Shown in pieces: positions 19,240-27,158 of a stretch of 64,000 nucleotides of DNA. Made by a program: the position numbers and the translations under genes. The notes beneath the pieces were generated by a model, which was not told the origin of the DNA, made no database searches, and saw only the letters and a list, made by a program, of their open reading frames with translations. Every line of letters begins with the position of its first letter. The first letter of the stretch is position 1. The DNA comes from Anthocerotibacter panamensis C109 (GTDB lineage Bacteria > Cyanobacteriota > Cyanobacteriia > Gloeobacterales > Anthocerotibacteraceae). The DNA is taken from positions 2,049,501 to 2,113,500 of the forward strand of contig NZ_CP062698.1 of the NCBI RefSeq assembly GCF_018389385.1. Reading direction: 5' to 3'.

Positions 19240-19761
19240 TTACCAGCCCATCGTCCCTGGTGAGCCCTTAAAAGGCCCTACAATATCTGATGTGATCCAA
19301 CCACCATAAAAGTCTCCCGGTTGGGGTTGAACGCGTTCTTCGTCCACATAGCAAGCATCAACTTTACTGGGATAAAAAGCTAAGTAGCCTGCCAAACTTT
19401 GAAAAGCGGGGCTGGGAGTCGGGTAGTACCAAGCGACATGGGCGACTTGTTTTTCGTGAACCGTCAAGTCATAGTAGCGGGCCACGCCCTTGAATTCACA
19501 GAAAGTCTGGCGCACGTTGGCTGTGAAATACTGCATTTGCACATCCTCGGGTGGGATGTAGTAGACCGGGGGGTGGCTGGTCTCCAGGACGCGCTTGGTG
19601 CGCCGGGAGTCGGCGATGACTACATCATTGAACACAATGCGGACGTGCTTTGCGGAGTCCTCTAGGCGCGGGGGACGCGGATAGTCCCATACGGATTCCT
19701 GTCCGGGAGCAGCAGGTTGGCGGGGGACCATGACGACCTCCTTGGATTCTTTTTTCACCAT
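19240..19761 (-). CDS. DUF427 domain protein
   Basis: A 173-residue protein. ATG 19761 has a strong AGGAG at 5 nt spacing; an upstream TTG (19785) has none. The DUF427 core is recognisable from IVFNDVVIADSRRTKRVLETSHPPVYYIP through FCEFKGVARYYDL and VAWYYPTPSPAFQSLAGYLAFYP, where the Cys-x-x-K/Trp pattern is conserved. The function of the family is unknown. The first 25 or so residues are polar. It is convergent with the Uma2 pair and divergent from aroA. Confidence 0.88.
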   Translation of the reverse strand: MVKKESKEVVMVPRQPAAPGQESVWDYPRPPRLEDSAKHVRIVFNDVVIADSRRTKRVLETSHPPVYYIPPEDVQMQYFTANVRQTFCEFKGVARYYDLTVHEKQVAHVAWYYPTPSPAFQSLAGYLAFYPSKVDACYVDEERVQPQPGDFYGGWITSDIVGPFKGSPGTMGW

Positions 19762-19820
19762 GACTGCTCCTGGACGGTAGGTCAAGCGGTAGGCTAAAAG
19801 AGCCGCTACCTGCGTTATCT

Positions 19821-21119
19821 GTGAACGATTTGCTACACCTGCGGGCCAAGACAGGTCTGCGCGGGACCATCACGGTACCCGGAGACAAATCCATCTCCCA
19901 CCGTGCTCTAATGTTTGGGGCTTTGGCCGAGGGGACTACCCGTATTCTCGGCATCCTTCCTGGTGAGGACTGCCTCAGCACGGCGCAGTGCTTACGTCAG
20001 ATGGGCGTCGGGATAACTGCCTTCTCGGAGCCGGAGGTTTTGGTTACAGGCGTAGGCTTGGGGGGGTTGCGTGAGCCGCAAGAGGTGCTTGACAGTGGCA
20101 ATTCGGGGACGACCCTGCGCCTGATGCTGGGGGTGACCAGTTCGCAACCGGAGCTGTACGTGACCTGGACCGGGGACGATTCCCTACGTCGGCGGCCCAT
20201 GGGTCGGGTAGTCCAGCCTTTGCAACAGATGGGGGCACGGATTTGGGGCCGTCAAGGAGGAAAGTTTGCTCCTCTGGCGGTTCAGGGTACTGCTCTAAAG
20301 CCGATTCACTACGTCAGCCCGGTCGCCTCGGCTCAGGTGAAATCGGCGATTCTCCTGGCGGGACTGCTGGCGGACGGGGAGACTTTGGTAAGCGAACCGC
20401 ATACCTCGCGCGACCACACCGAGCGGATGCTCAGCGCGTTTGGTTGTCCGGTGGCAGTGGTGGGCTCGACGGTAGCTGTCCAGGGTCCAGCTCGCCTCAC
20501 GGCGCAGACGGTGGTCGTGCCTGGGGATATCAGTTCGGCGGTCTTCTGGCTGGTGGCAGCGTCTATCACCCCCGAGAGTGACCTGATGCTCCTCAATGTC
20601 GGGCTCAATCCCACCCGTACCGGAGCCCTGGAGGTGCTAGGGGCGATGGGCGCGGATATCGAGATGGTGAACCCAAGAGAAGTCTGCGGGGAGCCGGTGG
20701 GGGACCTGCGCGTCCGTTCGGCCCAACTTCACGCAACAACCATTGACGGAGCCTTGATCCCCCGCCTTATCGATGAAATCCCTATCCTGGCGGTGGCTGC
20801 AACCCAGGCGACAGGAACGACTGTTGTCCGCGATGCCCAGGAGCTGCGGGTGAAAGAATCCGACCGACTCTGGGCGGTTGCTAACCAATTGGGCGCTCTG
20901 GGCGCAGATATCAGCGAACGCCCGGATGGTCTGGAGATTACCGGCGGGCGTAGGCTTACTGGGGTACAGGTCCAGAGTTTGGGGGATCACCGTATGGCGA
21001 TGAGTCTAGCGGTTGCCTCCCTGGTCTGTACGGGAGAACTGATCCTGGAAGGAGCGGAATGCGCGGCAGTCTCCTATCCGGGGTTCTACGAGACGCTGCG
21101 GAATTTAGCCCCTGAGTAG
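19821..21119 (+). CDS. aroA: 3-phosphoshikimate 1-carboxyvinyltransferase (EPSP synthase)
   Basis: A 432-residue enzyme joining PEP and shikimate-3-phosphate in aromatic amino acid synthesis. The GTG start (19821) leads into [17 protein letters not shown] (substrate-binding Lys and Ser). [15 protein letters not shown] carries the glyphosate-region motif, and [19 protein letters not shown] and [12 protein letters not shown] are the C-terminal active-site motifs. Within the first of these segments the residue before the second Gly is Ser (NSGTT), rather than Ala of the common NAGTA form, so it is a class variant. It appears monocistronic. Confidence 0.96.
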   Translation: MNDLLHLRAKTGLRGTITVPGDKSISHRALMFGALAEGTTRILGILPGEDCLSTAQCLRQMGVGITAFSEPEVLVTGVGLGGLREPQEVLDSGNSGTTLRLMLGVTSSQPELYVTWTGDDSLRRRPMGRVVQPLQQMGARIWGRQGGKFAPLAVQGTALKPIHYVSPVASAQVKSAILLAGLLADGETLVSEPHTSRDHTERMLSAFGCPVAVVGSTVAVQGPARLTAQTVVVPGDISSAVFWLVAASITPESDLMLLNVGLNPTRTGALEVLGAMGADIEMVNPREVCGEPVGDLRVRSAQLHATTIDGALIPRLIDEIPILAVAATQATGTTVVRDAQELRVKESDRLWAVANQLGALGADISERPDGLEITGGRRLTGVQVQSLGDHRMAMSLAVASLVCTGELILEGAECAAVSYPGFYETLRNLAPE

Positions 21120-21182
21120 AAATAGCTTCGATGACCGCATAGGCTAATACTCAGTAACATAGGGCGATACCCATTGTGGGCG

Positions 21183-21211
21183 TTGCCCAAAATTATCTTA
21201 GTACTTATAGT
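21183..21211 (+). promoter_or_regulatory. Promoter candidate of the toxin-antitoxin pair
   Basis: TTGCCC (21183-21188) and TATAGT (21206-21211) are separated by 17 nt, a reasonable sigma-70 match, 50 nt before the antitoxin ATG. The -35 overlaps a small inverted repeat (TGGGCGTTGCCCA). Confidence 0.4.
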
Positions 21212-21261
21212 AAATTGAGTGACGATACAAACGTCAATCCACAGGTACCAAGGTCGGCAAC

Positions 21262-21555
21262 ATGAACATCCATTTTCAGGATTTCCGTCCCGTGAAAGAG
21301 GATACACACGCGGATAGCCGGGGTCGCTTAACATTGGGTCAAATAGCAAAGGATAAAAAGTACCGCGTTCTGGTCAATGATGCCGGACAAGTTCTCCTTG
21401 ACCCTGTAGTGAGTATTCCCGAACGTGAACTATGGCTCTGGAATAATCCTGAAGCTCTTGCTTCGGTGCAACGGGGTTTACAGCAGGCGGCAGAAGGAAA
21501 AGGGCGCTATCTGGGCTCCTTCGCTCAGTATGCCGACTTGGAAATTGAAGACTGA
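21262..21555 (+). CDS. Antitoxin of a RelE-type toxin-antitoxin pair
   Basis: A 97-residue protein. The first half (DSRGRLTLGQ, YRVLVNDAGQVLLDPV) has the beta-rich pattern of swapped-hairpin AbrB/SpoVT-like antitoxins; the second half (IPERELWLWNNPEALASVQ, GLQQAAEGKG) is the helical toxin-binding tail seen in these families. It overlaps the next gene by one base (TGATG), the usual arrangement for a type II module in which the antitoxin is made first. Confidence 0.82.
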   Translation: MNIHFQDFRPVKEDTHADSRGRLTLGQIAKDKKYRVLVNDAGQVLLDPVVSIPERELWLWNNPEALASVQRGLQQAAEGKGRYLGSFAQYADLEIED

Positions 21556-21845
21556 TGCCATCCCAGCTTGAATTCCAACCTGAAGCAGAAAGTACATTAG
21601 AACTTCTGAAGAAAACAGACCTCAAGAAGCTGAAAAAAGTCCAGAAGACGTTAGGACTTTTAGAACGTAACCCGCGCCACCCAAGTCTACAGACCCACGA
21701 CTTCGATTCCTTAACAGGCCCGAATAAAGAGAAGGTTTTTGAATCTTATGTTGAGAACAATACCCCCGCTGCCTGGAGGGTCTTCTGGTACTACGGACCT
21801 GGGGCGGGAGTGCTGACGATTATTGCTATCACGCCTCACCCCTAA
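21555..21845 (+). CDS. RelE/YoeB-like toxin
   Basis: A 96-residue basic protein of RelE-superfamily size. A lysine-rich helix (KKTDLKKLKKVQKTLGLLERNPRHP) is followed by LQTHDFDSLTGPNKEKVFESYVENNTPAAWRVFWYYGPG, the region that carries catalytic residues and the strand-rich end (GVLTIIAITPHP) in mRNA-cleaving members. The order antitoxin-toxin and the 1-nt overlap support the assignment. Target specificity cannot be read from sequence. Confidence 0.85.
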   Translation: MPSQLEFQPEAESTLELLKKTDLKKLKKVQKTLGLLERNPRHPSLQTHDFDSLTGPNKEKVFESYVENNTPAAWRVFWYYGPGAGVLTIIAITPHP

Positions 21846-21862
21846 GGTTTCAGGCTACCACC

Positions 21863-22693
21863 ATGCTCTACATCGTCCCCACACCCATCGGCAACCTGGA
21901 AGACCTGACCTTCCGGGCACTCAAGGTTTTGCAGCATGTGGACCAGATTGTGGCGGAGGACACGCGGCATACGCGCAAACTGCTCCAGCACTACGACATC
22001 CATAGGCCCCTGTTGAGCTACCACGAGCACAGCCCGCCGGAGCGCCTCCAAGAGATTTTGCGTCATTTGCATGAGGGCAAGACGCTGGCGCTGGTGAGTG
22101 ATGCGGGGATGCCGGGGATCGCAGATCCGGGGCAGGAGTTGATTGCAGCCTGTTGGCAGGAGGGGATTGCGCTGGAGGTGCTGCCGGGAGCCAATGCCGG
22201 GTTGACCGCCCTGGTGGGGTCGGGGTTGGCGACAGGACGATTTGTGTTTGAGGGATTTTTGCCCGCGCGCGGGGCTGAGCGGCAGGCGCGTCTCGCTCAG
22301 TGTGCACGAGAGGAACGAACCTTGATCTTCTATGAAGCGCCCCACCATCTCGGACAGACCCTCCAGGATTTGGCGCACTGGTTTGGAGCTGAGCGAGAAG
22401 TAGCCCTGGCCCGCGAGTTGACTAAGGTCCATGCCGAACTGTGGCTGGGGACCTTGGCGGGAGCCCTAGCGCACTTCGACCAACCCCGAGGTGAGTTTAC
22501 GTTGGTGGTCCAGGGGGCGCAACGGGTGGAAGAAGCCATGGATGATGCCTACTTGCAAAAAGCACTGGGGGAACTGACGGCTCAGGGACTCAGCCGGTCT
22601 GCTGCCGCCCGCCTTTTGGCGCAACAGACCGGCATCTCCCGCAAACGGATCTATCAACTCACCCTAAACCCAGGCCACAATGAAGGAGCGTGA
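21863..22693 (+). CDS. rsmI: 16S rRNA (cytidine(1402)-2'-O)-methyltransferase
   Basis: A 276-residue RsmI protein of the tetrapyrrole-methylase fold. Family motifs include YIVPTPIGNLEDLTFRAL at the N-terminus, AEDTRHTRKLLQHY, LVSDAGMPGIADPG (SAM loop), PGANAGLTALVGSGL and FYEAPHHL. The C-terminal extension (LSRSAAARLLAQQTGISRKRIYQL) is the usual HTH-like domain. It methylates C1402 of 16S rRNA. The stop overlaps a GTG of the next frame, and the two genes are probably co-transcribed. Confidence 0.96.
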   Translation: MLYIVPTPIGNLEDLTFRALKVLQHVDQIVAEDTRHTRKLLQHYDIHRPLLSYHEHSPPERLQEILRHLHEGKTLALVSDAGMPGIADPGQELIAACWQEGIALEVLPGANAGLTALVGSGLATGRFVFEGFLPARGAERQARLAQCAREERTLIFYEAPHHLGQTLQDLAHWFGAEREVALARELTKVHAELWLGTLAGALAHFDQPRGEFTLVVQGAQRVEEAMDDAYLQKALGELTAQGLSRSAAARLLAQQTGISRKRIYQLTLNPGHNEGA

Positions 22694-22707
22694 AGGAGTA
22701 CGGTGCG

Positions 22708-23592
22708 ATGAAAGGCTGGTTTTGCCCCGAGGAAGGCTTGCTCAAGATCAGCGGCGCGGATAGCCGTGACTTCCTTCACCGTATGGTCTCCTGTAATGTC
22801 CAGAATTTGAAGACCGCTCAGGTGATCCCCGGTACGCTGCTCAATGCCCTAGGCCGCCCGCTCGCGCCTTTCTGGTGTTGGGGGCTGCCCGAGGAAGTAT
22901 TTTTGCTCCAGACGCCCGCCGCCTGCCTGGAGGCCCTGGCAATGCGCCTTGAGCGCTATGTCTTCACCGAAGACGTGACCATTGCCGCAGCGCCCGGACG
23001 ACTCTGGCAACTGGTAGGCTATCCCGAAGCCACACCCCAAGCCGAAGCATTCCTGACCAACCCAGAGGCGATTCCCGCTCCAGGCTATTTAGCTCGCGAG
23101 TTTGATGGGGTCTTTTGGAGCCCGACGGACGAAGACCTCAGCGCCCATTGGCAAACCCTCGGCTATCGTGCCCTCAGCCCTGAAGAGGCCGAGTGCCACC
23201 GCATCGAACAGGGTCAACCCGCCTGGGGTAAAGAGATCCTCGATGACCAAATCCCTCTGGGGATGGGCTGGGACCGGGCTTTTGACCATAACAAAGGCTG
23301 CTACCCCGGCCAGGAAGTTATTTCGCGGCTCACCTACGTCGGTCACCCACCCTATCAATTATTGGGCGTAAAGCTTAAAGAATTGTTTCAGGAATTACCT
23401 GCAACTTTACAAAAAGAAGGGGAAAGTATAGGTTTCTTAACTAGCTGCACACAATCAGAAACCCTAGGATTGGTAGGGCTTGTCCGGGTCCGTTGGGGTA
23501 GGGCAAAGGCTGGAGACTCCGTAAAAGTGGCTTTTGGAGAAAAAGTAGTAGATGCTACGATTTTTTCTGTGCCCTTTGGTAGAAGTGTCTAA
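22708..23592 (+). CDS. ygfZ: Folate-binding YgfZ/GcvT-like protein (iron-sulfur maintenance)
   Basis: A 294-residue protein of the YgfZ family, which uses tetrahydrofolate to support iron-sulfur cluster enzymes. The signature KGCYPGQEVISR is intact, including the conserved Cys. ATG 22708 has AAGGAG at 22693-22698 (9 nt spacing); a GTG at 22690 overlapping rsmI would add six residues but has poor spacing. The C-terminal third changes to AT-richer codon use after about nt 23350 (Lys/Phe/Leu in AAA, TTT and TTA), unlike the upstream part. Confidence 0.93.
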   Translation: MKGWFCPEEGLLKISGADSRDFLHRMVSCNVQNLKTAQVIPGTLLNALGRPLAPFWCWGLPEEVFLLQTPAACLEALAMRLERYVFTEDVTIAAAPGRLWQLVGYPEATPQAEAFLTNPEAIPAPGYLAREFDGVFWSPTDEDLSAHWQTLGYRALSPEEAECHRIEQGQPAWGKEILDDQIPLGMGWDRAFDHNKGCYPGQEVISRLTYVGHPPYQLLGVKLKELFQELPATLQKEGESIGFLTSCTQSETLGLVGLVRVRWGRAKAGDSVKVAFGEKVVDATIFSVPFGRSV

Positions 23593-23766
23593 ACATACAG
23601 GCGTCTAGAGCGGGGATCGCCCACTAGGCATGAAGTAAAGAAGTATTGCAGTGAAGCCGTCAAAGGCCCCTCGGCGCGACAAAATTCTCAATATCTGGAA
23701 CGGGGATCACCGCTAAACTTTCAGCTACTGTATAAGTCACTACAACGCACGTCGGGGGAGCCAACC

Positions 23767-23961
23767 ATGAACCCAGATCTGAACCGTGTCCAAGTCCAAC
23801 CAGACACCCGCAACCACCAGGGCTTCTTTATCGCTGAAGAAGAATTCTTCCTGGTCGAAGAGACGCCCAGTGGTTGGGCGCGGATTTGTTCCGATGCCTT
23901 CAGCGATGGCTATATGCGTTGCCATTTGGTCAACCCTGACGATTTAAGGCACCTTAGGTAA
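23767..23961 (+). CDS. 64-residue acidic protein of unknown function
   Basis: ATG 23767 is preceded by a strong GGGGGAG (23753-23759), which supports a true small gene. The protein is soluble and acidic, with EEEFFLVEETPSGW and a C-terminal MRCHLVNPDDLRHL. No motif gives a function. It is convergent with, and overlaps by 8 nt, the flavin reductase gene. Confidence 0.7.
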   Translation: MNPDLNRVQVQPDTRNHQGFFIAEEEFFLVEETPSGWARICSDAFSDGYMRCHLVNPDDLRHLR

Positions 23962-25066
23962 CTGGACTCAGGCGATGTAGCGCTCTTTGGGCCACCTCCC
24001 GATACCGCACTTCGCCTGAGAGCAATTGACCCATGCGCCGAGTCGTTCCGGGACGTTTGATCCCCAGACGATAGCCCAGTTCCGGGAAGCGGTAGAACAC
24101 GCTTGCAAGACGGCTGGCCCACTTTAAATCTTCTCCCCAATATTCATGGACTGCGGCTGTGTAGGCTGCTAGGGCCTGTTCGTCCCCGCCTAGGGCTTGA
24201 TCAAGGAATTGGGCGGCGAGTACTCCTGTGTGCAAAGAAGGGCGGATGCCCTCAGCGGTGAAGGGGTCCACGATCCCGGCACTTTCGCCCACCAGGAGCG
24301 CACAACGGGTATGTAAAGGCGTGTTCCCCTGCCAGAGGAGGAGGGGATGGCCGTGGAGGGTAACTCCCGCCAAGGAGAGGCCAAACCCTTCTATATAGCG
24401 GGCAAGGGGCGTCTTGAGGTCCACTTTTTGCCGCCCGAAAGTTCCGATGCCGATGGAGTGGCAGCCTGCTTTGGGAAAGTTCCACAGGTAGCCTGCTTTG
24501 ACCATGCCAAACTCGAAATGGGCCGTGTCGGGTTGGGGTACGGGTGCGGGAATCTCAACTTCGATGGCCCCCCCAATCGTAATTTTGCGCTTGTCCAGAC
24601 CGAGCCAGCGGGCGGTGTTGCCTTTTGCCCCGTCCGCGCCTACTAGATAGCGCCCGTCGAATTCCCCGCATGTGGTCTGCACCCGCCAACCTTCCGGCAA
24701 GGGTGAAATTCCGAGGACGGGCGTGCCTGACTTGAGAAGCGCTCCTTGCCGCTGAGCCTGAGTGACGAGAAACTGGTCAAATTCGTCGCGCCGGACCATC
24801 CACATCGGTTCGGGCAGATCCAGGGGGGCTTCGACGACATCGCCCAACGTCCAGGTATAGCGGATCCTATGGACTCTGGCTGAAATTACCGGGCTGAAGT
24901 CAAAGTCAAACCATTCCTGGACTACCGGGGGAATCCCGCCCCCACAAGGTTTGTAGCGCGGGAGGGTCTCTTTTTCGAGGACGAGGACCGAACGGCCCCG
25001 GCGGGCGAGGTGATAGGCGGTCGCCCCGCCGCCCGGTCCCGCACCGATCACAATGCAGTCGTACAT
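23954..25066 (-). CDS. Geranylgeranyl reductase family FAD-dependent protein
   Basis: A 370-residue flavoprotein. ATG 25066 leads straight into the dinucleotide-binding motif VIGAGPGGGATAYHLARRG; a TTG 16 codons upstream is less likely. The KPCGGG motif, LVGADGAKGNTARWLG and LLVGESAGIVDPFTAEGI are typical of the ChlP/GGR-like superfamily, which reduces isoprenoid chains. Canonical ChlP is usually about 405 residues with longer motifs, so this may be a paralogue acting on another isoprenoid or quinone. It is followed 54 nt upstream on the same strand by the sugar dehydrogenase gene. Confidence 0.88.
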   Translation of the reverse strand: MYDCIVIGAGPGGGATAYHLARRGRSVLVLEKETLPRYKPCGGGIPPVVQEWFDFDFSPVISARVHRIRYTWTLGDVVEAPLDLPEPMWMVRRDEFDQFLVTQAQRQGALLKSGTPVLGISPLPEGWRVQTTCGEFDGRYLVGADGAKGNTARWLGLDKRKITIGGAIEVEIPAPVPQPDTAHFEFGMVKAGYLWNFPKAGCHSIGIGTFGRQKVDLKTPLARYIEGFGLSLAGVTLHGHPLLLWQGNTPLHTRCALLVGESAGIVDPFTAEGIRPSLHTGVLAAQFLDQALGGDEQALAAYTAAVHEYWGEDLKWASRLASVFYRFPELGYRLGIKRPGTTRRMGQLLSGEVRYREVAQRALHRLSPVT

Positions 25067-25119
25067 GGGGTACTGAGGCACTACAGATCTGTTGTACCGC
25101 GAGTCCGGCCCCAAACTCC

Positions 25120-26286
25120 CTACTTCCTCCAGTTAGCTTGCGAATCGAGCCTGCCATTGACTACAGCCAAGTGGTAGATCTTTCCATCCAAGGCGCTGAA
25201 ATATAACTCGTTCTGACGGTCTATGCCAAAGGAAGTAATCTTCAAATCGGTCTGGAGCAGTTCTCGCCTTTGCCGATTCTCATTATCGAAGGCCCAAATC
25301 CGACCGGAGCCGAAATCAGCGAAGATGTACGCCCCGACGAGTTGGGCAAGACGCTGCCCCCGATAGACATAGCCCCCGGTGATGGAGGTACCCAAGTCGT
25401 GCCCGTACTCAGTGATGGGGGCAGTATAGTCTTGGGGGAGACAACCGGGCCTGTAGCAGGTGCTTCCCTCTTGGAGGTTCCAGCCGTAGTTTTGACCTTT
25501 TTCGATGAGGTCCACTTCTTCGACAGCATCCTGACCCACATCCGCCAGCCAGAGCCTGCCGGTGGGCGGATCAAAGCTGAAGCGCCAGGGGTTGCGCAGA
25601 CCATAGGCGTAGATTTCTTCGCGATAGCCTTGGGTATTTCCGACCAAGGGATTGTCTGGAGGAATGCCATAGTTCTTGCCAGCGGCGGGGTTATCGACGT
25701 CAATACGCAGCAGTTTTCCGAGTAAGGTGGCGCGGTTTTGAGCATTGCCTAAGGGATCGCCTCCTGAGCCCCCGTCCCCCAGCCCAATATAGAGATAGCC
25801 ATCAGGACCGAAGGCTAACTGTCCCCCGTTGTGGTTGGCGTAGGGTTGGTCAATGGTCAGGAGGATAGATTCGCTCGCGGGATTAGCCCGGTTGGGATCG
25901 CCGGGGTCCACTTGATAGCGGGCAATCACCGTGCGGCGGGGGTTGTCTGCGGTGTAGTTGAGGTAGAAGTAGCCGTTTTGGGCGTAGTCGGGGTGAAAGG
26001 CGAGCCCCAACAGCCCCAATTCTCCCCCGGCTAATACCCGGTCTCCCAAGTCGAGAAATACCCCTGCCTGTTGCGCCGCAGGCGTGTTGGCGAAGACCCG
26101 GATTTGCCCCCCTTGTTCGACGACCAAGAGCCGCTCGCTCCCGTCAGGGGGGTGCTGAATATCCAACGGATTGGTAAACGTGAGGTTGGAGAAAGCAGGC
26201 TCCACGCGTAGCGGGCTTTGCGCGAGTGCAGCAGCAGAAATGGCCAGCCCGCCCAAAGTCAGTAAACCCATTAAGAAGTGGCGCAT
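25120..26286 (-). CDS. Exported PQQ-dependent sugar dehydrogenase (GDH/sorbosone type)
   Basis: A 388-residue six-bladed beta-propeller protein. ATG 26286 starts a signal peptide (MRHFLMGLLTLGGLAISAAALAQ). Family motifs include LGLAFHPDYAQNGYFYLNY, NHNGGQLAFGPDGYLYIGLGDGG with the catalytic His, IYAYGLRNPWRFSFDP and GDPNRANPASE. Members oxidise aldoses, or sorbosone, in the periplasm with PQQ, but many cyanobacteria lack PQQ synthesis and the true role is often unknown. Two Cys in the STCYRPGCLPQ loop may form a disulfide. Confidence 0.92.
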   Translation of the reverse strand: MRHFLMGLLTLGGLAISAAALAQSPLRVEPAFSNLTFTNPLDIQHPPDGSERLLVVEQGGQIRVFANTPAAQQAGVFLDLGDRVLAGGELGLLGLAFHPDYAQNGYFYLNYTADNPRRTVIARYQVDPGDPNRANPASESILLTIDQPYANHNGGQLAFGPDGYLYIGLGDGGSGGDPLGNAQNRATLLGKLLRIDVDNPAAGKNYGIPPDNPLVGNTQGYREEIYAYGLRNPWRFSFDPPTGRLWLADVGQDAVEEVDLIEKGQNYGWNLQEGSTCYRPGCLPQDYTAPITEYGHDLGTSITGGYVYRGQRLAQLVGAYIFADFGSGRIWAFDNENRQRRELLQTDLKITSFGIDRQNELYFSALDGKIYHLAVVNGRLDSQANWRK

Positions 26287-26389
26287 AGTGCTAGCAGTCA
26301 GTGCAGATCTACCCTGCACCAATCGCTCCCAACGGACAACCGCCGGGAGGAGCAATAGGTAGCATCGATTTTATGCCGCACGCCAGTCT

Positions 26390-27010
26390 TTAGACGTGTA
26401 GATTCCTGCGCTGCTTATTTTTGAAGCGAGAAGCAGTCCCCCAGCCGCCAAGGACGCAGAGCCCCAGCAGTGTCGCGGGCTCCGGGACACGCCGGATCTG
26501 CAACTGATAGCGGAAGTTTGAATCACCGCCGCCAGTGAAGATGCCGTTGCCTCCATTGAGCGGGTCACCCGGGTCGCCAAAACCAGAGACTGCGACGAAA
26601 TACGTGCCTGAGTTTTGGATCAAAAAAGCACTGATGAGCGAAGAGGCATCCACCCCAGAGTCGTCATCGAATTGCACAAGCCCGCCCTGAGGGTCGTAGA
26701 GGGCCAGAATAGTATCTCGGTTGGAGGAGCCCAAGGCTTGGAGGACAGAGGTCTCTACATCGAAGAGGTCCCCTGCTGCGGCAAAAAACGAATAGTAATC
26801 CGCCGTATCATTGGGGGGAGTGCCCTGAAACGTCGTATTGTTTTTGGTTCCGATTACATTGATGGTGCTATCGGAGGAATTTAGGAATTGGGCTGTGGCG
26901 ATGGAGTCGTTTGGCTCAAGTTCGGTAAAAGTAGCAGCCCCCGCAGGATTTCCCCAAAGTAGGCTTGCTCCAAGTACGACTGCGACCAGCCCTTCGCATA
27001 AATACTTCAC
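26390..27010 (-). CDS. PEP-CTERM sorted exported protein with PPC-like domain
   Basis: A 206-residue protein with a GTG start and an N-terminal signal peptide ending near AGAA. The mature part (ELEPNDSIATAQFL ... DTADYYSFFAAAGDLFDVET ... GTYFVAVSGFGDPGDP) fits a bacterial pre-peptidase C-terminal (PPC) domain. The end has the full PEP-CTERM layout: RVPEPATLLGL, a hydrophobic stretch and a basic tail (RFKNKQRRN). This directs exosortase-dependent sorting; no exosortase gene lies in the window. It is divergent from phoD. Confidence 0.88.
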   Translation of the reverse strand: MKYLCEGLVAVVLGASLLWGNPAGAATFTELEPNDSIATAQFLNSSDSTINVIGTKNNTTFQGTPPNDTADYYSFFAAAGDLFDVETSVLQALGSSNRDTILALYDPQGGLVQFDDDSGVDASSLISAFLIQNSGTYFVAVSGFGDPGDPLNGGNGIFTGGGDSNFRYQLQIRRVPEPATLLGLCVLGGWGTASRFKNKQRRNLHV

Positions 27011-27087
27011 TGCGCACCCTCACGTATCTCGAAGGCAGTCTAGGGCAAGGAAATTAACGTCGTGTTAAGGAGCCCGAGCAACGTCTT

Positions 27088-27136
27088 CTTAACCAAACAC
27101 TAATATCTTCTTAATGTTGGCTCAGTTAAATATAAC
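27088..27136 (+). promoter_or_regulatory. Candidate Pho box and -10 element of phoD
   Basis: Three 8-nt units at 11-nt spacing (CTTAACCA at 27088, ACTAATAT at 27099, CTTAATGT at 27110) match the PhoB/SphR repeat pattern YTTAAYYW at 8, 5 and 7 of 8 positions. A TATAAC at 27131-27136 lies 13 nt after the last unit, and the phoD ATG follows 22 nt later. The geometry is that of an SphR-activated promoter. Confidence 0.6.
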
Positions 27137-27158
27137 CTGCACTCCAGACAGGTTTGAG

